Assembly (NCBI GenBank): GCA_027021385.1
Contig: JALUUL010000048.1
Span: 1 to 39,751, forward strand
Source: Planctomycetota bacterium
GTDB lineage: Bacteria > Planctomycetota > UBA1135 > GCA-002748355
Length of the DNA: 39,751 nucleotides
Direction: 5' to 3'
Of the stretch, positions 32,584 to 39,751 are shown piece by piece; the stretch's first letter is position 1; every line of letters starts with the position of its first letter. The notes beneath the pieces are model-generated. The model searched no databases. It was not told the origin of the DNA and saw only the letters and a program-made list of their open reading frames with translations. A program made the position numbers and the translations under genes.

Positions 32584-33957
32584 TCATTCATGGCGGAGAG
32601 CCTCGACGGGGTCGTGGCGCGAGGCGCGGAGGGCGGGGAGGAGGCTGAAGAGGAAGGCCGAGCCCAGGGCGAAGAGCAGGACCTGCGCGAACCACCACGG
32701 GTCGAGTACGTAGGGGATCGAATCGAGCCCGAAGATGTTCCTGGGGAAGAGTTCGCGGCCCGTGTTCTCGCGCAGCCAGGCGTTGATGTCGTCGATGTGG
32801 ACGCAGGAGAGCCAGCCGGCGAGGGCCCCGAGGACCGCGCCGGCGGCCGCGGTCGCGGTGCCGCAGGCGAGGAAGATCGAGGCGATCCCCCGTCTCGTGG
32901 CTCCCAGCGCCGCCAGGATGCCGATGTCCTTCGTCTTCTCCGAGACCATCATCGACAGGGTCGCGTAGATAAGGACCGAGGCTACGAGGACGATGACGAA
33001 GAGGACGATCTTCATCATGCCGTGTTCGTGGCGGACGGCCTGGAGGAACCGGGCGCGGCGTTGTTCCCAGGTCTTGACCGTCCCGCTGATCCCCGCCTTC
33101 CGGAGCCGGGTGTTCAGGCGCGCGGCCGTCGCGGCGGCCTTGCGCGGGTCGCGGACCTTGATCGCGATCTCGTTGAAGACGTCGAGACTACCTTCGTCCT
33201 CGAGATCCTGTCCGAAGAGGGAGCGCATCTCCTCGATGTCGACGAGAACCGTGTTGTTGTCGAACTCGTAATGGCCGGAGTCGAAGGTCCCCGAGAGGAC
33301 GAAGTCGCGCTTGATCGGGATGACCCGCATGTCCCGGCCGTCCCGCACCTGGCGGCCCGAGGCGAGCACGATGGGACGACCCGTGCGGTAGACCCTTTCA
33401 TATCGGGCCCGATCGAGGCCCATGAGCAGGCCCGGAGGGCTCCAGCCGAACTCGCTGCGCAGCTTCGGGGGAAGCCGATTCCTCGGAACGTCGAACGGCG
33501 CCTTCGGATCGGCGCTGCGCAGCCTTCCGGCCGGCACCCGGTCGAGCCAGGAGGGGAAGGCGGAGACCCGTCCCTCGCTTCCCGGATCGATTCCGAGGAC
33601 CCGGTAGAAGTCGGTGCCGCGGATGCCCTTCGTCGTTTCGCCGGCGTACTGCGGGCGCCTGCGTCCTCCCCGCACGTAGAGCAGCCCGAACCACGAGATC
33701 CGGGGGGCCATGGCCTCGACCTCGGGGTCGTCCCGCAGGAGGGCCTCGACCTCCGCGTAGGAGCGGTCCATCCGGTTGCCGACGAGGGCGAGGTCGGAGG
33801 CCGCTCCGCGGACCTGGGCCCTCACCTCGACGATGAAGCCCTGGAAGACGCTCATGACGGTGACCAGGGCCCAGACCGAGAACAGGACCCCGAACAACCC
33901 CAGGAGGTTGATCGGTCTCTTCAACAGGTACTTGAAGCCGAGATACCAGGTATACAT
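32584..33957 (-). CDS. LolC/LolE-family ABC transporter permease (first copy)
   Basis: The 457-residue permease has the same plan as the 30448-31749 product. It has an N-terminal helix (about 18-40), a periplasmic domain (about 41-300) and three C-terminal helices. The coupling segment reads MMVSEKTKDIGILAALGATRRGI. The two permeases share many positions, including the NIFGLDSIPYVLDPWW/DIYGLKHIPYALDPAW stretch before the last helix, so they are paralogues and probably form a heterodimer with the LolD-like ATPase. No Shine-Dalgarno sequence is obvious at ATG 33957. The gene lies 38 bases after lysS. Confidence 0.87.
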   Translation of the reverse strand: MYTWYLGFKYLLKRPINLLGLFGVLFSVWALVTVMSVFQGFIVEVRAQVRGAASDLALVGNRMDRSYAEVEALLRDDPEVEAMAPRISWFGLLYVRGGRRRPQYAGETTKGIRGTDFYRVLGIDPGSEGRVSAFPSWLDRVPAGRLRSADPKAPFDVPRNRLPPKLRSEFGWSPPGLLMGLDRARYERVYRTGRPIVLASGRQVRDGRDMRVIPIKRDFVLSGTFDSGHYEFDNNTVLVDIEEMRSLFGQDLEDEGSLDVFNEIAIKVRDPRKAAATAARLNTRLRKAGISGTVKTWEQRRARFLQAVRHEHGMMKIVLFVIVLVASVLIYATLSMMVSEKTKDIGILAALGATRRGIASIFLACGTATAAAGAVLGALAGWLSCVHIDDINAWLRENTGRELFPRNIFGLDSIPYVLDPWWFAQVLLFALGSAFLFSLLPALRASRHDPVEALRHE

Positions 33958-33995
33958 CGGGCCGAGCCCCGCTCCGGGGAGCCGGGGCGGAGGCT

Positions 33996-35483
33996 TCAGG
34001 AGCCGCCGCCTTCGGCGCCCTCTTCCGGCTCCGGCGCGCGGCCGGGCTCCAGGGGCTTCAGCAGCGGGAAGAGCAGGACGTCACGGATCGAGGGGCGGCC
34101 GGAGAGGAGCATGACGAGCCGGTCGATGCCGATGCCGAGACCGCCGGCCGGCGGCATGCCGTATTCGAGGGCGGCGACGTAATCGTAGTCCACCTCGCTC
34201 GGGGTTTCCTCGTCCTTGTCGGCGATCTGCTCTTCGAGGCGCGATTCCTGGTCGAGGGGGTCGTTCAGCTCGCTGAAGGCGTTCCCGAGTTCCATGCCGG
34301 CGATGAAGAGTTCGAAGCGCTCCGCGACCCGCGGGTCCTCGGAGCCGGCCTTCGCGAGAGGGCAGATCGCCTTCGGATAGTCGATGACGAAGACGGGACC
34401 CTCGAGGCCGTCCTCGACCGTGGCCTCGAAGACGTCGTTCGCGAGTTTCGACGCGGGGAGGTCCTCCCTGAAGATTCCGAGGCTCCTCGCCCGTTCCGCG
34501 ACGCCCCTTTCGTCGAACCAGTCGAGGCCGTCGTTCTTCTCCCGGAACAGGTCGAGGTATCGCCTGCGGGGGAAGGGGGGCTTCAGGTCGTAGGTCCGGT
34601 CGCGGAACCTCACCTCGCTCGTGCCGAGGACCCGGGTGCAGAGCCGGTCGAAGAGGGCCTCCACGCGCTCCATGACGACCTCGTAGTCCGCATAGGCCTC
34701 GTAGCTCTCGAGCATCGTGAACTCGGGGTTGTGCCGCGTGCTGATGCCCTCGTTGCGGAAGACCCGCCCGATCTCGTAGACGCGCTCCAGGCCGCCGACG
34801 AGGAGGCGCTTGAGGTAGAGTTCGGGGGCGATGCGCAGGTAGAGGTCGATGTCGAGCGTGTTGTGATGGGTGACGAAGGGGCGCGCGGTCGCCCCGCCCG
34901 CGATCGAATGGAGGATCGGAGTCTCGACCTCGAGGTAGCCCAGTTCGTCGAAGAAGGCCCGGATCTCCCGGACGATCCGCGAGCGCAGCATGAAGACCTC
35001 GCGGACCTCGGGATTCGCGAACAGGTCGACGTAGCGCATCCTGTAGCGGGTCTCGACGTCGCGCAGGCCGTGCCATTTCTCCGGGGCCGGCCGGAGCGCC
35101 TTGGTCAGGAGCTGGACCTCGTCCGCCCAGACGGTCGGCTCGCCCTTCTTCGTCTTCCCGCATTCCCCGGTCACGAGGACGAGATCGTTCCCCTCGATCA
35201 GCTTGCGGTTCGGCCACCATTTGGAGAGCCGGTCCCTCTGGAAGCCGCACTGGATCGAGCCGGTCCGGTCGGAGAGGTGGGCGAAGCGCAACTTCCCGAA
35301 ATCGCGGATCTGGCCGAGCCTTCCGGCCACGGTGCGGGTCTCGCCCTCCCTACGGTCGAAATCCTCGAGGATCTCGGCGATCGGGGTCGGTGTCCCGAGG
35401 GTGCGGGCCGGGAAGGGAGGGATGTCCCGTTCCTCGAGAGTCCTGAGTTTCTTGAGCCGGTCGCTGTGGAGGTCCTTGGTCAC
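33996..35483 (-). CDS. lysS: Lysyl-tRNA synthetase, class II
   Basis: The 495-residue enzyme charges tRNA-Lys with lysine in the cytoplasm. The N-terminal OB fold (about 48-130; TVAGRLGQIRDFGKLRFAHLSD) binds the anticodon. The class II catalytic core follows. Motif 1 lies around IREIRAFFDELGYLEVETP (172-189). Motif 2 contains GRVFRNEGISTRHNPEFTML (239-258). Motif 3 is GLGIGIDRLVMLL (448-460). Length is normal for bacterial LysS, with a short acidic tail (GRAPEPEEGAEGGGS). It starts with GTG at 35483, with GGAAGG just upstream. It heads a minus-strand group with the LolC/D/E-like genes. A TATCCT about 43 bases upstream of the start (35526-35531) is a possible -10 element. Confidence 0.97.
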   Translation of the reverse strand: MTKDLHSDRLKKLRTLEERDIPPFPARTLGTPTPIAEILEDFDRREGETRTVAGRLGQIRDFGKLRFAHLSDRTGSIQCGFQRDRLSKWWPNRKLIEGNDLVLVTGECGKTKKGEPTVWADEVQLLTKALRPAPEKWHGLRDVETRYRMRYVDLFANPEVREVFMLRSRIVREIRAFFDELGYLEVETPILHSIAGGATARPFVTHHNTLDIDLYLRIAPELYLKRLLVGGLERVYEIGRVFRNEGISTRHNPEFTMLESYEAYADYEVVMERVEALFDRLCTRVLGTSEVRFRDRTYDLKPPFPRRRYLDLFREKNDGLDWFDERGVAERARSLGIFREDLPASKLANDVFEATVEDGLEGPVFVIDYPKAICPLAKAGSEDPRVAERFELFIAGMELGNAFSELNDPLDQESRLEEQIADKDEETPSEVDYDYVAALEYGMPPAGGLGIGIDRLVMLLSGRPSIRDVLLFPLLKPLEPGRAPEPEEGAEGGGS

Positions 35484-35596
35484 GGCGCCTTCCGAAGGGG
35501 AGTTGGGAGGGAAAACGAGCGAAGCAGGATAGCGGCCCCGGCGATCCCTTGCATCGAAGGAGAGGACGGGGCCTGCACCGGGGCGGGACTTTCCCG

Positions 35597-35602
35597 TAGA
35601 TT
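35597..35602 (+). promoter_or_regulatory. Putative -10 element (TAGATT) for the gene starting at 35609
   Basis: TAGATT is followed by CGGGGA and the ATG at 35609. The GGGGA is at most a weak ribosome site. The 125-base spacer to lysS also holds the lysS upstream region. Confidence 0.4.
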
Positions 35603-35608
35603 CGGGGA

Positions 35609-36922
35609 ATGGGATCCACGGACCGAGCCCTCCTCCCCTCTCCTGCCGGTCCCGGCGGGAGGTCGAGCTCCTTCCTTCCGGGCCTTCTCCGTTCCTTCCT
35701 CCTCGCGGCGGCCGTCTGGGCCCTCGCCGCCGGTCTCGCGCGGGCGCAGACCGGGATCTCCTACAGCCGCCTGGACTTCCAGAACGCCTATCGGATCGAC
35801 CGCGAGGACGCCTGGCCGAACGCCCGCCTCCCGGGAGGGAACGTCGCCGGGGATTTCGTCTACAAGGTCTTTCCGGTCGAGGTCCTGGCCCGGGACCGTG
35901 AGATCCGCGTCTCCGGCCTGCGCCTCTCCTTCTCGGTCGGGAACGGATACAAGGGGACCTTCCCCGTCCGGCTCGGCGTGCCGGAGATCGCGTTCTATCC
36001 GGTCGTCGTGTCGCGGGTGGGCGGACGCGACCTTCCCCTGCCCGACCTCTCCCGCCGTTTCGGGACGACGCTCCGCCCGCCCGGGATCTCGGTCCCGCGC
36101 GACGGGGTCTTCGTCCACGAGATCCGGCTCGGTCCCCACCAGCCAGATCCCCGGCTGCGCAAGCCGCTCCGCCTTCCCGCCCGGGACGCGAAGGGCGCCT
36201 TGCAGGGATGGGCGGTCGCCCTGCTCGCGCCCCCCGGGGAAGGTCTCGGGGACGGCAAGCCCCACTGGGTCCCGGTTCCGAGTTACGGGGAGATCCACCG
36301 TCCGGGTTCGCCCTCGACCTTTTCCGGGCTCTACGACGCGAAGAAGAAGCGCTTCCTTCCCTACGGCGCCCCGGGCGCTCCGTCGAACCTCGGGGAGTGC
36401 GGGATCGAACTCCTTCTCGATGGGCCGGCGCTCCAGCTCCGCTCGGAGGCCGCGGGCGGCGTGCTCCGGGACCCGCGCCGGATCGAGACCCACCTGGGAC
36501 CCGGCGCCTACGAGTCGGGCCTGGCCGGTGCGAGGTTCCCCGGCTCCTTCGGCCTCTACGCGCAGTGGGAGTCGAGGGAGGGCGATGGCCTCCTCTGCCT
36601 CCCCTTCCTCGTCGCCCTCGGAAACCCTCCCCCCGCGGCCCGCCTGAAGCTCGGCGCGGGCGTCCTGATGTGGGATTCGAAGCGCGCCTATGCTCCTTCC
36701 TTCTTCGTGAACCTCGGAATGTTCGGCGTCCTTTCCCGCTACAAGGCCTTCGGTCGCGCCGGACGCCGCAGCGACCAGAGGGGGGTCTTCGTCAGCCGGG
36801 ATCTTCCGGTTCCGGTGGACTCGACCCTTCGCGGCGCCGCCCTTTGGATCCAGGCTCTCTTCCTCGATCCGAAGTCTTCCTCCATCGCCGGCTCCTCGAA
36901 CCTCTGCCGCCTCCGCCTCTGA
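35609..36922 (+). CDS. Exported beta-rich protein with shared C-terminal domain
   Basis: The 437-residue protein has a Ser/Gly-rich start and a late signal peptide (LRSFLLAAAVWALAAGLARAQ, about 28-47). The mature part is beta-rich with no recognised enzyme family. It begins GISYSRLDFQNAYRIDREDAW and contains VSGLRLSFSVGN and LPYGAPGAPSNLGECGIEL. The end reads SRDLPVPVDSTLRGAALWIQALFLDP, the signature shared by the two subtilases, the propeller-like protein, the small beta protein and the PKD protein. Predicted periplasmic or extracellular. Function unknown. It is divergent from lysS and followed by a perfect 8-bp inverted repeat. Confidence 0.78.
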   Translation: MGSTDRALLPSPAGPGGRSSSFLPGLLRSFLLAAAVWALAAGLARAQTGISYSRLDFQNAYRIDREDAWPNARLPGGNVAGDFVYKVFPVEVLARDREIRVSGLRLSFSVGNGYKGTFPVRLGVPEIAFYPVVVSRVGGRDLPLPDLSRRFGTTLRPPGISVPRDGVFVHEIRLGPHQPDPRLRKPLRLPARDAKGALQGWAVALLAPPGEGLGDGKPHWVPVPSYGEIHRPGSPSTFSGLYDAKKKRFLPYGAPGAPSNLGECGIELLLDGPALQLRSEAAGGVLRDPRRIETHLGPGAYESGLAGARFPGSFGLYAQWESREGDGLLCLPFLVALGNPPPAARLKLGAGVLMWDSKRAYAPSFFVNLGMFGVLSRYKAFGRAGRRSDQRGVFVSRDLPVPVDSTLRGAALWIQALFLDPKSSSIAGSSNLCRLRL

Positions 36923-36935
36923 TCCGATCCCCGTC

Positions 36936-36963
36936 CCCGGCGATTCCGTGAAGTTTCGCCGGG
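36936..36963 (+). terminator. Perfect 8-bp hairpin after the exported beta protein gene
   Basis: Arms 36936-36943 (CCCGGCGA) and 36956-36963 (TCGCCGGG) are perfectly complementary with a 12-base loop and start 13 bases after the stop codon. No T-run follows directly. Confidence 0.45.
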
Positions 36964-36993
36964 ACTGGGAGTTTCTGCAAAATTGCGGGTCTT

Positions 36994-37014
36994 GCGCAAA
37001 AGGATCGTTTGCGC
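36994..37014. repeat. Inverted repeat GCGCAAA-N7-TTTGCGC in the spacer before the PKD protein gene
   Basis: The perfect 7-bp arms lie at 36994-37000 and 37008-37014. The 297-base spacer 36923-37219 is less GC-rich than its surroundings and contains no gene I can support. This repeat could be an operator or RNA hairpin upstream of the next gene. Confidence 0.4.
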
Positions 37015-37219
37015 CCGGAATCCGGGGTCCTTGAGGGGGTTCCCGAGGACGAGTATCCTGCGTTTCTCGTTTTCTTCTTTATCTCTCTCTCCCGGACCTG
37101 GTCGCGGGTCCTTCCTACGTGAAGGGTTCCTTCTCCGCAATTCCAGGAATCGGGGATTCCGGAGTATGTGCCGGGTCTCGGCCTCGCGCATGCGCCAGTT
37201 TCCTGCAATGGAGCCTCTC

Positions 37220-38938
37220 ATGAACAAGCGATTCGCTTTCCAGGGCCTTGCCTGCCTCCTCCTCCTCGGCTCGGCCCTTCAGGCCCAGACCTCCCGCAAG
37301 CTCACGACCCTCTTCGCCTCGAACAACGGGGGATCCTCGGGGGGGGCCGTCTATTTCGACCTCAAGATCACGAAGGCCGTGCGCATCACGCAGCTCGAGA
37401 CGAACTTCTCCGTCGCCCCCAATCTCGCCGTCGGGATCAAGGTCTACACGACTCCGACGACCTATGTCGGCAAGGAAGCCAACGCGGCCGCGTGGAAACT
37501 CGTCGCCCAGGACAACGGTGCCGCCAAGTCCGCGGGGAAGGACAAGCCCACGCCCATAGCCTTGAAGACCCCCTTGATCCTGAAGCCCGGTTCCTACGGG
37601 ATCGCCCTCGTCGCGGTGAACAGCGGCCACTCCTATACGAACGGCAACGGCACCAACCAGAAGTACAGCAACGCCGACATGACGCTCACCGCGGGTTCGG
37701 CCATGAACGTCCCATTCTCGGGGACGCCCTTCAAGCCGAGGGTGTGGAACGGCTCCATCATCTACACGCTGGCCGTGGGACTCTTCTCCGATTTCACCGC
37801 GACCCCGGTCAGGGGAAAGAGCCCGCTGACCGTGAAGTTCACGGACCAGACCTACACCTCGAGCCCTCCGATCAAGACCTGGGCCTGGGACTTCGACGGT
37901 GACAAGAAGATCGACTCCACCGCCCAGAATCCGACCTTCGTCTTCAAGGCGACCGGATGGGACAAGACCTTCGACGTCACGCTCACGACGACCAACGGAG
38001 TGCATCCCCCCTCGACGGTGACGAAGAAGGCCTTCATCATCGTCAATCCCTCCAACGCGACGGCCGTCAACTTCGGGAAGGGCTCGACGAACAAGCCGGT
38101 CCCGGGACCGATGCCCCTGCCGAAGTTCACGCGCACCTATTCCTATCTCTACACGCGCGGCTTCTACTTCCAGGCGCCGTCGACGGTGATCGTGACAGGT
38201 TTCCGGGTGCCGAACGAGGCGAAGATGCCCCTCCAGGCGGTCACCCTCTTCACGATGCCCAAGGCTCCCCCGGCCTATCCGACTACCTACACGGTCACGA
38301 CGACGGACGTGAAGTTCTTCAAGACCGGGGTCAAGGCCGGCACGATCATGAAGCCCGCGAAGCCGATCGTGCTCACGAAGGGCACCTGGGTCGGCGTCCT
38401 GGGCGCAGGGCACTCCAGCACCTCCAGCTACATGTACAACTCCTATGGGAACGGGGCCTTCAAATCCCGGATCGGCAATCTGCCCGTGACCCTGACCCGC
38501 TTGATCAAGCAGGGCACCCTGATCGGGAGCAAGGGGATCGGACCCGTCTCCGGCTCCACGGGCTCCATCGGCCGGGTCGAGGTGTTCGTGGCGGGCAACT
38601 TCTCGATCCCGAGCTTGAACTCGGTCGGCCTTCCGGTCCTCGGGACGACGCCCAAGCTCAGTCTCTCGGCCAAGATCCCGGGGGCGCAGGCGGGGGTCAT
38701 CCTCCTCGCCGCGGGCAGGCTTCCGGCCCCGATCCCGACCCCCTTCGGGAACCTCCTGATCAAGCCTCCGTTCCTGATGTCCATGTTCGTTCCGTCCGGA
38801 ACCGGGGTCGTGCCCCTTCCGATCCCGAACAACCCCTCGTTCACCGGCGCCACCCTGGACTTCCAGGGAGCCGTGTTCGACGTCGTGAACGGCATCTTCG
38901 GCATGACGAACGGAACCGAGTGGTTCCTCGGCAAGTGA
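37220..38938 (+). CDS. Exported PKD-domain protein with shared C-terminal domain
   Basis: ATG 37220 has GGAG seven bases upstream and opens a signal peptide (FAFQGLACLLLLGSALQAQ). The product is 572 residues. Residues about 25-190 form a beta-sandwich-like unit (VYFDLKITKAVRITQLETNF). A PKD domain covers about 195-275 (FTATPVRGKSPLTVKFTDQTY, TWAWDFDGDKKIDSTAQNP, FDVTLTTTNG). A second unit resembling the first covers about 285-450, and the C-terminal domain (about 470-572) ends VVPLPIPNNPSFTGATLDFQGAVFD and MTNGTEWFLGK. PKD modules usually mediate protein or glycan contacts on surface proteins. No catalytic site is seen. It is followed by two strong GC hairpins. Confidence 0.85.
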   Translation: MNKRFAFQGLACLLLLGSALQAQTSRKLTTLFASNNGGSSGGAVYFDLKITKAVRITQLETNFSVAPNLAVGIKVYTTPTTYVGKEANAAAWKLVAQDNGAAKSAGKDKPTPIALKTPLILKPGSYGIALVAVNSGHSYTNGNGTNQKYSNADMTLTAGSAMNVPFSGTPFKPRVWNGSIIYTLAVGLFSDFTATPVRGKSPLTVKFTDQTYTSSPPIKTWAWDFDGDKKIDSTAQNPTFVFKATGWDKTFDVTLTTTNGVHPPSTVTKKAFIIVNPSNATAVNFGKGSTNKPVPGPMPLPKFTRTYSYLYTRGFYFQAPSTVIVTGFRVPNEAKMPLQAVTLFTMPKAPPAYPTTYTVTTTDVKFFKTGVKAGTIMKPAKPIVLTKGTWVGVLGAGHSSTSSYMYNSYGNGAFKSRIGNLPVTLTRLIKQGTLIGSKGIGPVSGSTGSIGRVEVFVAGNFSIPSLNSVGLPVLGTTPKLSLSAKIPGAQAGVILLAAGRLPAPIPTPFGNLLIKPPFLMSMFVPSGTGVVPLPIPNNPSFTGATLDFQGAVFDVVNGIFGMTNGTEWFLGK

Positions 38939-38951
38939 GGGACCTCGCGAC

Positions 38952-38973
38952 CCCGCGGGCCTGATCCCGCGGG
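38952..38973 (+). terminator. Perfect 8-bp GC hairpin just after the PKD protein gene
   Basis: CCCGCGGG at 38952-38959 and again at 38966-38973, each self-complementary, form an 8-bp stem with a 6-base loop, 13 bases after the stop codon. Confidence 0.5.
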
Positions 38974-38990
38974 AGTCCCTCCACACCACC

Positions 38991-39023
38991 GCCCGCCCCC
39001 GGGGCCCCGCTCCGGGGGCGGGC
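38991..39023 (+). terminator. Perfect 12-bp GC hairpin, second of a tandem pair
   Basis: Arms 38991-39002 and 39012-39023 are fully complementary over 12 bp with a 9-base loop. They are followed by TCCGTTTCC and a long pyrimidine tract. Together with the hairpin just upstream it should block read-through into the Kelch gene. Confidence 0.55.
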
Positions 39024-39027
39024 TCCG

Positions 39028-39110
39028 TTTCCTCCCCCCCCCGCAGCTCCCCCTCCGCCCCGCATCCTCCCCGCTACCCATCCCTTCCCGTCGCTCCTCC
39101 CTCCCCCCCC
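39028..39110 (+). other. C/T-rich (polypyrimidine) tract upstream of the Kelch gene
   Basis: The plus strand is almost all C and T for about 80 bases, with runs of seven to eleven C. It lies between the tandem hairpins and the Kelch gene start. No gene was seen in 38939-39223. Confidence 0.6.
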
Positions 39111-39223
39111 GATTCCGAACCCTGCTCTCCTCGAGGAAAATGACAAGTCGAGCATGGGATCCGACCCCGCCTCGCATTCCTGGAAGAAGAACAATCCCCG
39201 ACACTTTCCAGGAGACGATTCCG

Positions 39224-39751
39224 ATGCGGATCCTTCGCAAACTTGCGTCTTGCTCGCTTCCCTGCCTCTTCCTCTCGGCCCTCGCCGCCCAGACCGGGGT
39301 CGTCTGGCGTCCCCTCAAACCCTCCGTCCTCCCTCCCCCCCGTTTCGAGGGGGCCATGGTCTACGACGAAGCTCGGGACGAACTCGTTCTGTTCGGTGGT
39401 GCCGTCTACACGAATGGTTCTTATCGACCCCTGAACGATACCTGGGTGTACAAGAACCAGCTTTGGGTTAAGAAGACCCCAACGACCTCCCCCCAGCCTC
39501 GCTACGGGGCGGGAATGGTCTATGATCCACCAACAAAGTTGGTTTATTTGTACGGAGGTACAAACTCGAATTCGGGATTCCAACAGTTCAACGATTTGTG
39601 GAAATGGGACGGGGCCAATTGGACAAGACTACTCACATGGACGCCGAAAGGAACGAATCCCACGGGCCCTTGGGATTCCGGAAGGATTTCCTATAACCCG
39701 AGTCGGAAAAGGCCGGTCGTTTTCAGCGGAAACAATATGGCCCGATGCTCT
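39224..39751 (+). CDS. Exported Kelch-repeat (galactose-oxidase-like propeller) protein, 3' end outside window
   Basis: The frame runs open from ATG 39224, with AGGAGA nine bases upstream, to the last base (176 codons). It is therefore partial. A signal peptide (LASCSLPCLFLSALAAQ) is followed by Kelch units: GAMVYDEARDELVLFGG, LNDTWVYKNQLW, then RYGAGMVYDPPTKLVYLYGG and FNDLWKWDGANWTRL. The pattern of GG, then NDxWxxxxxxW is diagnostic of Kelch blades. Such secreted propellers usually bind proteins or glycans, and catalytic galactose-oxidase residues cannot be judged from this fragment. The last 350 bases are clearly less GC-rich than the rest of the window. By analogy with its neighbours it may end in the shared beta domain, but that part is not visible. 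Confidence 0.85.
   Translation, partial: MRILRKLASCSLPCLFLSALAAQTGVVWRPLKPSVLPPPRFEGAMVYDEARDELVLFGGAVYTNGSYRPLNDTWVYKNQLWVKKTPTTSPQPRYGAGMVYDPPTKLVYLYGGTNSNSGFQQFNDLWKWDGANWTRLLTWTPKGTNPTGPWDSGRISYNPSRKRPVVFSGNNMARCS

Noticed and set aside
30421..34182. 1253-codon plus-strand open frame
   Set aside because: It is antisense to the three Lol-type genes and part of lysS, all with clear motifs. Its Asp/Glu/Arg/Gly-rich translation is typical of shadow frames.
1..39751. tRNA, rRNA, insertion sequence or prophage genes
   Set aside because: No cloverleaf-like segment, rRNA motif, transposase, integrase or terminal repeats were recognised by eye. A covariance-model scan was not possible.

Overview
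The window is GC-rich DNA, roughly two thirds G+C by eye, from a diderm bacterium. The best guess is a deep planctomycete-like lineage (Planctomycetota). Support comes from lysS followed by a LolCDE-type ABC module, many exported proteins with beta-sandwich C-termini, subtilases and Asp-box propeller proteins, and sparse Shine-Dalgarno use. This placement is an inference from gene content. Myxococcota or Gemmatimonadota are not excluded.

Layout. 1-1050 (-): partial, divergent CCA-adding/poly(A) polymerase-like enzyme. 1195-2058 (-): secreted HEAT-repeat-like protein, divergent from 2099-3019 (+), an HDAC/AcuC-type deacetylase. 3161-4099 (+): exported coiled-coil protein. 4121-5521 (-): exported propeller-like protein. 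5666-6859 (-): orphan D12-class adenine methylase. 7004-9616 (+): hybrid histidine kinase with a periplasmic NMT1/THI5-like sensor, convergent with 9631-11652 (-), an FHA-GAF-sigma54 activator. 11724-16041 (+): operon of a MEMO-family protein, a GT4 glycosyltransferase and a GT39/ArnT-like membrane glycosyltransferase. 16108-18405 (-): exported PcRGLX/YetA-like protein, divergent from an EboE-like TIM-barrel protein (18477-19655). 19639-23921 (-): a small exported protein and a tandem pair of exported subtilases. 24070-29981 (+): two translationally coupled exported Asp-box (VPS10/sialidase-like) propellers. 30016-35483 (-): lysS, LolC-like, LolD-like, LolE-like and a small lipoprotein. 35609-39751 (+): two exported beta proteins and the start of an exported Kelch protein.

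Two patterns run across the window. First, six exported proteins end in the same kind of roughly 100-residue beta-rich C-terminal domain (approximately LPxPxDxxLxGxxIxxQAxxxD...LSNG). Second, six, possibly seven, genes have a TANNNT (-10-like) hexamer 6-8 bases before the start codon and mostly lack a Shine-Dalgarno sequence, which suggests leaderless mRNAs. Other points of interest are Glu in place of the subtilase catalytic Asp in both paralogues, a PDZ domain inserted in only one of the paired propellers, an orphan EboE, and a compositional break inside the Kelch gene. No rRNA, tRNA, CRISPR array or insertion sequence was recognised.
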